Below are positions 34,876-42,688 of a DNA stretch of 64,000 nt, one piece after another. Numbering within the stretch: position 1 is the first letter of the stretch; each line of letters opens with the position of its first letter. A program made the position numbers and the translations under genes. Where the stretch lies: the NCBI RefSeq assembly GCF_900156575.1, contig NZ_FTNY01000001.1, forward strand, positions 310,001 through 374,000. Reading direction: 5' to 3'. This DNA comes from Chryseobacterium shigense (lineage in GTDB: Bacteria > Bacteroidota > Bacteroidia > Flavobacteriales > Weeksellaceae). The notes beneath the pieces are model-generated. The model was given only the letters and a program-made list of their open reading frames with translations. It was not told where the DNA came from and ran no database searches.

Positions 34876-35155
34876 GATATTTTTTTTAATTAAACAGCCG
34901 TAAATATAGAACATTTACTCTAATTAAAAAAAATATCAATGAAAAATAAAGATATATAGCAACAATTTAACTCAATCTGTTTTAATGTATTAATTTTAAG
35001 GTTTTACAATAAAAACAGGTTTAAAATTATTTTTCTATAAATCTACCACCAGATAAATATTTTAACTACAAAATCGCTAAAACACAATAAAATTCACCAA
35101 TTAATGATATATTGTAAAAATCATTGCAAATTCATGGTTTATAAAATCTTTGTCA
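34876..35155. other. Gene-free interval between two T9SS cargo genes
   Basis: Strongly AT-rich, 280 bases. It must contain the promoter for the 34114-34875 gene but shows no clean TAnnTTTG box, and no terminator hairpin was recognised for the upstream gene. Confidence 0.5.
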
Positions 35156-36073
35156 TTATTTTTTGATGAATTTCTCAGAATAATTACGATTTTCTGTTTT
35201 TATGTTCACAAGATATACTCCAGCAGGCAGCTGAACAATGTCTACTTTATTATTTTCCAGCTTAATCTGCACTTTTTTTCCTGCAGAATCATACATTCCG
35301 ATACTTTTTATTTTATCCGGAGAACTAATCGTTATAAAATCCGAGGCAGGATTAGGATATATGGCAAACTTCTTCTTATCCAAAGCAATATCTGATGCAG
35401 ATAACAAGGCTTCACTATATACCTTAAGATTATCAATATAAGCTGTACCATCTGCATTATCATGTACAAAACGCAATTGGTTCATCCCCATTGATTCTGC
35501 TGCTGTACCGGAATAAATTAAAATTCCGTTCAGATAATATTTAACATCTGCTGAAGTTCCTATCACGGTAAGTCTATACCAGAGATTGGGCTGCCAAGTT
35601 CCGGATGTAGCCTCCATCACGGAAGTGCCTGAAAATGATTTCAGGACTTTAACATTTCCAGTATTATCAAAATCAAGCCTTACTACATACTTTTCTTCTG
35701 CACTGCTTAATCCCTGGAAACTAAAAACTGAACCATTAAGCTGTGACATATTGATATCGAAAGAAACTGTAAAATTGTTGTGAGGCAGCATCATTGGAAG
35801 GTTGTCAAATGCTCCGATAATCGGAACAGGCTGCGTTCCGTAGGTGTTTTCTTTTACAATCTTCAGGGAATTCATCCCGTCCGTTGCATTGTCTGTACAA
35901 ATAGTCTGATTGAGTATATAGGGAGGTACATCCCCTGTTGGCGTACTGATCCACGTTCCCTGTGTATGAATATCTCCTGTATAAAATCCATCCAGACTTT
36001 CGAATGAAATGAGCTGTTGTGCCAGGGAAATCGTTGACAGCAAACAGATTGCGATAGTGTAAATTTTTCTCAT
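35156..36073 (-). CDS. Secreted LamG-like protein with T9SS sorting domain
   Basis: A 305-residue exported protein. After the signal peptide (MRKIYTIAICLLSTISLAQ) comes a jelly-roll domain with FTVSFDINMSQLNGSVFSFQ, KYVVRLDFDNTGNVKVL, WYRLTVIGTSADVKYYLNG and ADGTAYIDNLKVY, the order seen in LamG/concanavalin A-like folds that bind carbohydrate. The sorting domain runs from FAIYPNPASDFI to SEKFIKK. A role in binding polysaccharide at the cell surface is plausible. The start is set at MRKIYT; the longer frame begins with charged residues. Confidence 0.82.
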   Translation of the reverse strand: MRKIYTIAICLLSTISLAQQLISFESLDGFYTGDIHTQGTWISTPTGDVPPYILNQTICTDNATDGMNSLKIVKENTYGTQPVPIIGAFDNLPMMLPHNNFTVSFDINMSQLNGSVFSFQGLSSAEEKYVVRLDFDNTGNVKVLKSFSGTSVMEATSGTWQPNLWYRLTVIGTSADVKYYLNGILIYSGTAAESMGMNQLRFVHDNADGTAYIDNLKVYSEALLSASDIALDKKKFAIYPNPASDFITISSPDKIKSIGMYDSAGKKVQIKLENNKVDIVQLPAGVYLVNIKTENRNYSEKFIKK

Positions 36074-36159
36074 AGCATTATTTTTAGGTTGAATTAAAAA
36101 TAAACACATAGATTTAGTAAAAAAATATCATTTGATAGGGATATTATCATAAAAAAGCA

Positions 36160-36188
36160 TAAAGCGCTCCGAAATTCGGAGCGCTTTA
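36160..36188 (-). terminator. Terminator of the dipeptidase gene
   Basis: Fourteen-pair stem (TAAAGCGCTCCGAA with its complement) around a one-base centre, so the real loop is larger; the minus strand continues with TTTTTTATG. It also separates this gene from the LamG protein. Confidence 0.75.
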
Positions 36189-36211
36189 TAAAATATTGTT
36201 GACAAAATTAA

Positions 36212-37591
36212 TTATTTAGAATAATTCTCAAAGAATAATGGAATACTTTCAATCCCTTTATAGAAATTAAACAGACCATAATGCTCATTGGGTGAGTGAA
36301 TTGCATCTGAATCCAGCCCAAAGCCCATCAATACAGACTTAGCGCCCAGTACTTTCTCAAACATAGAAGTAATTGGAATACTTCCTCCACTTCTGTAGGG
36401 AAGAACCTCTTTACCGAATGCCGTTTCCATAGCCTGTTTAGCGGCCACGAATTCTTTAGTGTCACTTGGTAATACATAAGGCATACCCCCGTGGTGTGGC
36501 GTTACTTTTACCTTGACATTGTCTGGAGCAATCTTTTCGAAGTATTTTGTGAATTTTTCAGTAATCTCTTCAGGGGTCTGATAGGGAACCAGACGCATTG
36601 AGATTTTAGCAGAAGCTTTGGAAGGAATGACTGTTTTTGCGCCTTCTCCTGTATATCCTCCCCAAATACCATTACAGTCTAAGGTAGGACGAATGGATGT
36701 TCTTTCAAGCGTAGTATAGCTTTTTTCACCTTCTACCCCATTCAGTCCGATAGATTTCTTGAACTCTTCAGGATTGTCTTTCAGCTTGTTCATCTCTGCT
36801 CTTTCCGCATCTGAAACAACTTCTACATTGTCATAAAATCCATCGATGGTAATGTGTCCATCTTCATCTATCAATTTAGCGATCATTCTGGACAATACAT
36901 GAATCGGGTTGGGAACAGCCCCTCCGTAAAGACCTGAATGCAAGTCTCTGTTGGGACCTTCTATCTCAACTTCTACGTAGCTTAATCCTCTTAATCCTGT
37001 AGTCACAGTAGGTTGTTCATTGCTGTAGATATGGGTATCTGAAATCAGGATACAGTCGCAAGAAAGTTTTTCTTTATTTTCGTTAACGAAATCTCCAAGA
37101 CTTACCGATCCCACCTCTTCTTCACCTTCCAAGATAAATTTAACATTACAAGGAAGAGTATTAGTCTCCATCATCGCCTCAAAAGCTTTCAAATGCATGA
37201 AAAACTGTCCTTTGTCGTCTGCAGAACCTCTTGCAAAGATAGCCCCCTCAGGATGAAGTTCCGTTTTTTCAATATAAGGCTCGAAAGGTGGTTTTTTCCA
37301 TAGATCCAGCGGATCTGCAGGCTGCACATCATAATGTCCATACACCAGGACGGTAGGAAGGTTTTCATTCAAAATCTTTTCTCCAAAAACGATGGGATAG
37401 CCTTTTGTCTCACATACTTCAACATGATCTGCACCTGCATTTTTAAGGTATTCTGCACATACGTCCGCACATTTCAATACATCATTTTTATAAGCCGGAT
37501 CTGCAGAAATAGAAGGAATTCTGAGTAACTCAAATAATTCATCCACGAAACGCTGTTTGTTTTCGTTAATGTAATTTAATGTCTCTTGCAT
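36212..37591 (-). CDS. M20 family dipeptidase
   Basis: A 459-residue zinc peptidase of the carnosinase/CNDP-like M20 group. Metal and catalytic residues are visible: VYGHYDVQP near 85 (His and Asp), ARGSADDKGQ near 117 (bridging Asp), EGEEEVGS near 150 (catalytic and ligand Glu), ISDTHIY, and SPNEHYG near the end (His). Dimerisation domain lies between about 205 and 350. It should cleave short peptides, fitting the proteases nearby. No signal peptide, so it acts in the cytoplasm. Start set at MQETLNYI. Confidence 0.95.
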   Translation of the reverse strand: MQETLNYINENKQRFVDELFELLRIPSISADPAYKNDVLKCADVCAEYLKNAGADHVEVCETKGYPIVFGEKILNENLPTVLVYGHYDVQPADPLDLWKKPPFEPYIEKTELHPEGAIFARGSADDKGQFFMHLKAFEAMMETNTLPCNVKFILEGEEEVGSVSLGDFVNENKEKLSCDCILISDTHIYSNEQPTVTTGLRGLSYVEVEIEGPNRDLHSGLYGGAVPNPIHVLSRMIAKLIDEDGHITIDGFYDNVEVVSDAERAEMNKLKDNPEEFKKSIGLNGVEGEKSYTTLERTSIRPTLDCNGIWGGYTGEGAKTVIPSKASAKISMRLVPYQTPEEITEKFTKYFEKIAPDNVKVKVTPHHGGMPYVLPSDTKEFVAAKQAMETAFGKEVLPYRSGGSIPITSMFEKVLGAKSVLMGFGLDSDAIHSPNEHYGLFNFYKGIESIPLFFENYSK

Positions 37592-37625
37592 TTTAAAAAT
37601 TTGTTTTGTTAAAAATAAAAAAAAT

Positions 37626-37643
37626 GCCTTGCATGGGCAAGAC
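37626..37643 (-). terminator. Terminator of the OmpA-like lipoprotein gene
   Basis: Seven-pair stem with one wobble and a four-base loop followed on the minus strand by ATTTTTTTTATTTTT, 26 bases after the stop. Confidence 0.65.
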
Positions 37644-37668
37644 ATTCATATTTCTTTATTGGAAATGA

Positions 37669-38331
37669 CTATTTGGTAAATCGAACAGACATTTTTCTGT
37701 CAGATGCTCTTTCTGAATCAGAAGCTTTTGCGTCTACATGAGCAAACTGGCTTCCGTATCCTTCAGCAGAAACGATTTGTGCTGTAGCTCCCAGTTTAGA
37801 AAGTTCAGCTTTAATAAAATTAGCTCTATCCTGAGATAATTTTTGGTTTTTAGCCTCGTCACCTGTTTTATCTGTATACCCCCCAATTTTGATTTTCACA
37901 TCTGGATAGGCCTTTAAGATTTTAGCCAGGTTGTCCAGTTGTTCATGAGAACCAGCTTCTAATTGGTTGGCAGATCCTGTTTTAAAATTTACGTTGTCAA
38001 AATTGTACCAAGTATTTTTCAATCCGTCTTCAGTTGCACTTGTATACTGACCGGATTTCAGGTATTTGATCATACTATCTTCCATTCCATTAGCAAAGCC
38101 TTTCAAAGCTACACCATTCAAATCAATAGAAACCTGAGCTTTTTTTTCAGCATGTTCAGAACCGTGACCAGCTGCTGCTTCATGACCATGACCTTCACCT
38201 CCCTGGTGATCATCAGAATATCTTTCTATTCCTTCTTCCAGTTTCAGAGTATTCTTGTTTCCTCCTGCCTGGATTTTTTTACAGCTTACAGCTACAGTTG
38301 CAATGGCTAAACATATAACTAATTTTCTCAT
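37669..38331 (-). CDS. OmpA-family lipoprotein with histidine-rich linker
   Basis: A 220-residue lipoprotein. The lipobox AVSC gives Cys17, then a His/Glu/Gly-rich linker (about residues 42-60, HQGGEGHGHEAAAGHGSEH) that could bind metal ions such as zinc or copper. The OmpA-like domain covers about 115-220 (VKIKIGGYTDKTGDEAKNQK, then LSQDRANFIKAELSKLG) and binds peptidoglycan, tying the outer membrane to the wall. The protein should sit on the inner leaflet of the outer membrane. Metal binding is inferred from composition only. Confidence 0.88.
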   Translation of the reverse strand: MRKLVICLAIATVAVSCKKIQAGGNKNTLKLEEGIERYSDDHQGGEGHGHEAAAGHGSEHAEKKAQVSIDLNGVALKGFANGMEDSMIKYLKSGQYTSATEDGLKNTWYNFDNVNFKTGSANQLEAGSHEQLDNLAKILKAYPDVKIKIGGYTDKTGDEAKNQKLSQDRANFIKAELSKLGATAQIVSAEGYGSQFAHVDAKASDSERASDRKMSVRFTK

Positions 38332-38386
38332 GCTTAAATTTTTGATTCCCCAAAATTAAGCAATCCTACTTTTTTCGGCAACATTT

Positions 38387-39535
38387 TTAGACTGATTTTA
38401 AAATAATTTTACCTTTTTTGGATTGTGTAAAAATAAGGTAGTCCTTTCCCCCGTCTTTTATTGCGTATTTCTTTTTGATATCTTCCGGTTTTAGGGGATA
38501 ATTCTTTGAAATAATATTGAATTGTTCCTTCTTTTTAATTTGCTTAGATTCAATTGTTTCCATACTAAATACACGTCCCGGAAAATCATTGATCTTTTGA
38601 CCTGAAGTATAAAGGTGAGTATTGGGATGAAGTTTGTTTAACCCAAATCTTTCTGAAATCAGATTAAAAATACCGGCTTTTAAAATAGAGTTATTGGGAA
38701 TATATATGAATTTTTCGGGCTCTGAATACCCAGCTTGAGCGCTTTCTTCTTCCCCAAATGTAAATGTAAAAACAGTTTCTCCACTTTCCAGATTGATACA
38801 GTTTACTAGAATTCCTGCTTTTTTTTCTTTTGAAAGGAAGATAACGACCTCCTTTACATCATTTTTTACTGCTATAATTTCGATTCTGAAAATACCCGGC
38901 AAAGCGGAAACAAGATATTTCAGATCAATCAAAGGAGAAAGCTTTATGACCACCTGATCTGCACTGTCAAGAAGCTTTTCCCTGATCTCAAGAATATCAG
39001 GCGAAAGATCTTCCAGAAGAAACACTTTATTTTTGTTGCTGTCTCTTCTTGCAGGATCTAGGTAGATGCTGTTAAAATAGTCTTTATTGGCCTGCAAAAA
39101 ATCCTCCAAGTTCTGATGGATAAATGTTGCTTTCCGGCCTAAAACCGTCCAATTATGTTTTACAACGTTCAATAATGGCTGATTTTGCTCTACCAGGGTG
39201 ACTTCGTTAAAATTTTGAGAAAGATAAAACGCATCGATCCCAAAACCGCTGGTTAAGTCTATCAATTTATTTCCTGTGAGGATTTGCGATTTGTACTCTG
39301 CCGTTTTCTCTGATGAAGCCTGTTCTAAATTAAGCTGAGGCGGGAAAATAATCCCTTCCTTCAGCAAAAACGGAAACTTCTTCTGAGCAGTTTGTTTTCC
39401 TTTGATCTGCTGCACAATTTCCAGCATGGAAACGTCTGGAAATGGTGATTTTTTTAAGAGTAAAGCGTGCAAATCTGTAGTTAGATTTGCATTGATATAG
39501 TCCTGAACTTCTTTTTTTATTATACTATTTCCCAC
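38387..39535 (-). CDS. Class I SAM-dependent methyltransferase with THUMP-like domain
   Basis: A protein of about 380 residues. The SAM-binding motif LIDLTSGFGIDAFYLS is followed by VTLVEQNQPLL (acidic loop) and SIYLDPARRD, a DPxR motif found in a flavobacterial family annotated as THUMP-like methyltransferase; the C-terminus (about 290-380) is the THUMP-like part, implying an RNA substrate. The start is uncertain: the longest frame begins at a GTG (39553) inside a short ACACAGAT-type repeat, so the GTG at 39535 is chosen; a later start is also possible. Downstream gene neighbours are unrelated. Confidence 0.8.
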   Translation of the reverse strand: MGNSIIKKEVQDYINANLTTDLHALLLKKSPFPDVSMLEIVQQIKGKQTAQKKFPFLLKEGIIFPPQLNLEQASSEKTAEYKSQILTGNKLIDLTSGFGIDAFYLSQNFNEVTLVEQNQPLLNVVKHNWTVLGRKATFIHQNLEDFLQANKDYFNSIYLDPARRDSNKNKVFLLEDLSPDILEIREKLLDSADQVVIKLSPLIDLKYLVSALPGIFRIEIIAVKNDVKEVVIFLSKEKKAGILVNCINLESGETVFTFTFGEEESAQAGYSEPEKFIYIPNNSILKAGIFNLISERFGLNKLHPNTHLYTSGQKINDFPGRVFSMETIESKQIKKKEQFNIISKNYPLKPEDIKKKYAIKDGGKDYLIFTQSKKGKIILKSV

Positions 39536-39560
39536 AGAATACACAAATAACACAGATTTA
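39531..39560. repeat. ACACA(A/G)AT-type intergenic repeat, left of dinB
   Basis: CCACAGAATACACAAATAAC followed by ACAGATTTA. A related copy is at 40136-40165, so both flank the dinB gene. Confidence 0.45.
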
Positions 39561-39670
39561 AAGCCTGTTAATTAATTTATCAGTCCATTTATTTTTCTCA
39601 TTATACTTTTATCAATATAATCTGTATTAAAATGAACTCATTACCTAACAACCTCTGTCAACAATATAAT

Positions 39671-40111
39671 TTACCTCTTATAAAAAATATAATCGGTGAG
39701 CAAAGGTTCAATGCCGTTTTGTTTTAGAAGAGAATTGATCTGCCCTCTGTGATAGGTTGAATGGTTGATGGCATGGAACAGCATTTCAAAAATACTGTTT
39801 TCAAATTTTGTTCCTCTTGAATTATGGTATTCCTTCCTTTGATCAAGATCAAGTTTGTCAATGATATCAATACTCTTCAGAAAGTTCTGGTGATTGATAT
39901 CTTCAAGGGACTCCAAGGGATTGGTTTGCCACACTTCAAATGATTTCTCATCGAGGATCCGGGAGTTCCATATCTGCTGGGCATTCAGGGTATGATTGAT
40001 AAGACTGATTGTTTTTTCATCAACTTTTGTGATGTTTTCAGAAATTATCTGAATCATTTCTTTGTTGAAATGATAGGTGTATTCAAATAAATCAATCAGT
40101 TTTTCTTTCAT
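39671..40111 (-). CDS. DinB family protein
   Basis: A 146-residue four-helix bundle protein. The DinB metal site is suggested by His40 in LINHTLNAQQIWN and by the pair in MLFHAINHSTYHRGQIN near residues 114-131 (the last HxxxxxxHxxQ pattern of the family). DinB proteins bind divalent metal; relatives include DNA-damage-induced proteins and thiol transferases such as bacillithiol S-transferases. The role here is unknown. The start at MKEKLID avoids ten leader residues from non-coding DNA. It is flanked by short repeats. Confidence 0.82.
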   Translation of the reverse strand: MKEKLIDLFEYTYHFNKEMIQIISENITKVDEKTISLINHTLNAQQIWNSRILDEKSFEVWQTNPLESLEDINHQNFLKSIDIIDKLDLDQRKEYHNSRGTKFENSIFEMLFHAINHSTYHRGQINSLLKQNGIEPLLTDYIFYKR

Positions 40112-40135
40112 TGTTAAAACTTGTTTATCTTTATT

Positions 40136-40165
40136 CCACAACCGCAGATTACACAGATGTGCAGG
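40136..40165. repeat. ACACAGAT-type intergenic repeat, right of dinB
   Basis: CCACAACCGCAGATTACACA then GATGTGCAGG, related to the copy at 39531-39560. Confidence 0.45.
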
Positions 40166-40208
40166 ATTTTATATTTTTTTAGCCGATAAATTCCGGGAAG
40201 AAATAGAA

Positions 40209-41372
40209 TTATTCAAACATTTCAGCCCAACGTACGGCTTTAATTTCTTTTTCGCTGTACATCTCCTCAATTGATCTTTTAACGTCCAATTTAGGATACA
40301 AATTGACTCCAATCAGCTTTATTTTTCCTTCTTCCACCCATTTCTGCTCTTCAACAGCCTGATCATAGATCTTTTTCTGAATAATTCCCTGTTTCATAAG
40401 TTCCAGATAACCGCCACCTTCTTCAATCTCAATGAACAATGCCCATGATTTCTCTGCTATCTGACGGGTAATGTCTTCCACATAATAGCTTCCGTTTGAT
40501 GCATCTTCAAATACATTAATAATGCTTTCGTACGCCAGAACAATCTGCTGCTTAAATGAAATTTCTTCAGAGTTATCGGTACTTCTGTTAACCAGATAGT
40601 TCGTACTGAAAACAGCATCTGCTCCGGCAATCATGGCAGAAGCCAACTCTAGTGTTGAACGGATAAGGTTGTTTTCGCTATCGGCAATCGCTTTATTTCG
40701 CGAAGAAGTTTCAGCGAAAATATAAGGGGTATCACTGAAACCGTACTCTCTTGAAAACTGATTAAAGACTATTTTAAACGCTCTCAGTTTGGCCATTTCA
40801 AAGAAATAGTTTCCTCCGATGGCTGTTCTGAAGATAAGTTTATTTAGAATATCCGGTCCATACGCTTCAACAAGTTCTTTTGCTTTCGCCAAAGCAATTC
40901 CTATCTGCTGATAAATGGCTGCTCCTGCATTCTGGTGAAGTGAAATGTCTACGCAGATGTTTCTTTTGAAATCTTTTGATAAAAGTTCTTTGGCCAACTG
41001 ATCATCAATAGTACATTCATTTTCATTGAAAACATCAATCAGTGAGAAGTACTGATCTTCTTCTTTCGGACTGATATGTCCGGCAAGATCTTTATTATTA
41101 ACAAAAATTGTCTTCTCTTCCAGATGCTCCACATTGTGGTCTAAAATAAAAGCAAAAACATCTTCTTCCAGACTTTCATGATATCTTGCAACCAAATGGG
41201 TGCTTTCTTCAACTTTCGGCAGGTTAACCAATGGTTGATGAACCTCACTGTAAAAGGGTCTGACATCAATCCCTTCCAAATTTTCTTTTTTTAGAATGGA
41301 ATAAATATCTTCTGTTTTAAGCTGCTTTTTGACTAAGTTTTCCCAGTTTGGAAGAATATCTGTATTGGACAT
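40209..41372 (-). CDS. Methylmalonyl-CoA mutase, small (beta) subunit
   Basis: A 387-residue protein of the non-catalytic beta subunit type. It contains the TIM-barrel region of the mutase (VDISLHQNAGAAIYQQIGIA, RTAIGGNYFFEMAKLRAF, AETSSRNKAIADSENNLIR, DAFSTNYL-like VFSTNYLVNRS) but lacks the B12-binding DxHxxG domain, as beta subunits do. The full mutase converts succinyl-CoA and methylmalonyl-CoA. The large subunit gene is usually downstream; here a DinB gene follows instead, so the partner must be outside the window. It lies after a repeat-containing gap of about 200 bases downstream of the ftsB-like and udk genes. Confidence 0.9.
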   Translation of the reverse strand: MSNTDILPNWENLVKKQLKTEDIYSILKKENLEGIDVRPFYSEVHQPLVNLPKVEESTHLVARYHESLEEDVFAFILDHNVEHLEEKTIFVNNKDLAGHISPKEEDQYFSLIDVFNENECTIDDQLAKELLSKDFKRNICVDISLHQNAGAAIYQQIGIALAKAKELVEAYGPDILNKLIFRTAIGGNYFFEMAKLRAFKIVFNQFSREYGFSDTPYIFAETSSRNKAIADSENNLIRSTLELASAMIAGADAVFSTNYLVNRSTDNSEEISFKQQIVLAYESIINVFEDASNGSYYVEDITRQIAEKSWALFIEIEEGGGYLELMKQGIIQKKIYDQAVEEQKWVEEGKIKLIGVNLYPKLDVKRSIEEMYSEKEIKAVRWAEMFE

Positions 41373-41395
41373 TGGCTATTTTTTATGGTCAATAG

Positions 41396-41553
41396 TGAAT
41401 TTTTGCTTTGCAAATCAATGGTGAATCTATAAAAATTGACGATTGACAATTCACTGTTGATATTTATATTACTTATCTGGTGAATGCTGAATTTTTGCTC
41501 CGCAAGTCAATGGTGAATCTATAAAAATTGACGATTGACGATTCATTGCGAAG
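41396..41553 (+). repeat. Two tandem copies of an about 65-base intergenic repeat
   Basis: Copies at 41396-41460 and 41488-41553, offset by 92 bases. They share TGAATTTTTGCT, then CAATGGTGAATCTATAAAAA and TTGACGATTGAC. A diverged copy in inverted orientation is at 31360-31436. Confidence 0.7.
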
Positions 41554-41577
41554 CTAATTGATTATCCACATTTCAAA

Positions 41578-41934
41578 TTATTTTTTGGCGACATTGGCAC
41601 TGTCTACCACCAAAATGAAGATCTCTTCATCCGGTTTTTTCATAAAATAATTTTCGCGAGCGTATTTTTCTTTTTCCGATTTATTGTTCATCAGTTTTTT
41701 ATAAAAAGTATCATTTTTTTCATATTCCTTTTTATAGTATTCCAGCTGGTCTTCATATCGGCTGATTTCGCCATTCAGTTCATTAATAACAAGAAAAGAG
41801 GTTTTATCAAAGAAAATCATCCATACCAGAAACATACAGATGGTAATGGTATACTTATTCAGAACATATTTCTGGATCGTTTTGAAAGTTTCAGACTTTG
41901 GCTGAATATCTTTGATAAGTTTGTTTTCTTCCAT
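41578..41934 (-). CDS. FtsB/DivIC-type septum formation initiator
   Basis: A 118-residue single-pass membrane protein. The membrane segment is about residues 28-46 (KYTITICMFLVWMIFFD), followed by a periplasmic coiled coil (about 52-85, NGEISRYEDQLEYYKKEYEK) and the KEKYARENYFMKKPDEEIFI segment, which is the conserved end of FtsB/DivIC proteins. It bridges FtsL and FtsQ in the divisome. It starts two bases after the udk stop on the same strand, so it is in an operon with udk. Confidence 0.88.
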   Translation of the reverse strand: MEENKLIKDIQPKSETFKTIQKYVLNKYTITICMFLVWMIFFDKTSFLVINELNGEISRYEDQLEYYKKEYEKNDTFYKKLMNNKSEKEKYARENYFMKKPDEEIFILVVDSANVAKK

Positions 41935-41936
41935 TT

Positions 41937-42551
41937 TTAATGTTTTCTCAACGAATTTTTAATAACAGTGGTTAAAAAATCAATCGCTACGGAATTCTGT
42001 CTCATATTGGGAATGATCAGATCTGCTTCATTCTTCGATGGTTCTATGAATTCCTGATGCATTGGCTTCAGGGTGGTTTGGTAACGGTGAAGAACTTCAC
42101 TCAGGTCTCTTCCCCTTTCCTGGGTATCGCGCCTGATCCTCCTGATTAATCTTTCGTCTGAATCAGCATGAACGAATACTTTTAAATCGAATTCTTTCAA
42201 TAATTCTTTATTCGTAAGAACCAGAATACCTTCTACTACCAATACATTTTTAGGCTCTACAGTGACATGGTCGCCTGTTCTGGAATGTGTTACAAAGCTA
42301 TAAATGGGCTGTTCTATGGGCTCATTATTTTTTAAAGCTTTCACATGTTTTATCATTAAATCAAAATCTATCGACTTCGGATGATCATAGTTGAGCGCTT
42401 CTCTCTCGGTGAGTGTCAGATTCGGGTTGTCGTGATAATAATTATCCTGAGAAAGGATATTCATTCCTTCGATATCAAGCTGTTGAAGTATTTTGTCAAC
42501 AACTGTAGTTTTGCCGGATCCTGTACCTCCAGCAATTCCTATTACAAGCAT
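41937..42551 (-). CDS. udk: Uridine kinase
   Basis: A 204-residue nucleoside kinase that phosphorylates uridine and cytidine in pyrimidine salvage. Walker A is GGTGSGKT (8-15), the substrate region is SQDNYYHDNPNL with NYDHPKSIDFD following, and the lid RRIRRDTQERGRDLSEVLHRY is near 134-155. Length is normal. It is upstream of and nearly adjacent to the ftsB-like gene, a common Bacteroidetes pair. Confidence 0.95.
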   Translation of the reverse strand: MLVIGIAGGTGSGKTTVVDKILQQLDIEGMNILSQDNYYHDNPNLTLTEREALNYDHPKSIDFDLMIKHVKALKNNEPIEQPIYSFVTHSRTGDHVTVEPKNVLVVEGILVLTNKELLKEFDLKVFVHADSDERLIRRIRRDTQERGRDLSEVLHRYQTTLKPMHQEFIEPSKNEADLIIPNMRQNSVAIDFLTTVIKNSLRKH

Positions 42552-42640
42552 TCTTTTTTTGTTTCTTTATAGTTGGTACAAATATACTATTTTAGATGAA
42601 TGCAAGTAAAACAATCCCTGCAGAATTTAGTGTAAACAAA

Positions 42641-42668
42641 AAAATCCGGAGCCAAAACACCGGATTTT
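42641..42668 (-). terminator. Terminator of the M36 protease gene
   Basis: AAAATCCGG/CCGGATTTT stem with a ten-base loop and T-runs on both sides. Confidence 0.75.
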
Positions 42669-42688
42669 AAAGATTTTCTTTAGGTTTT

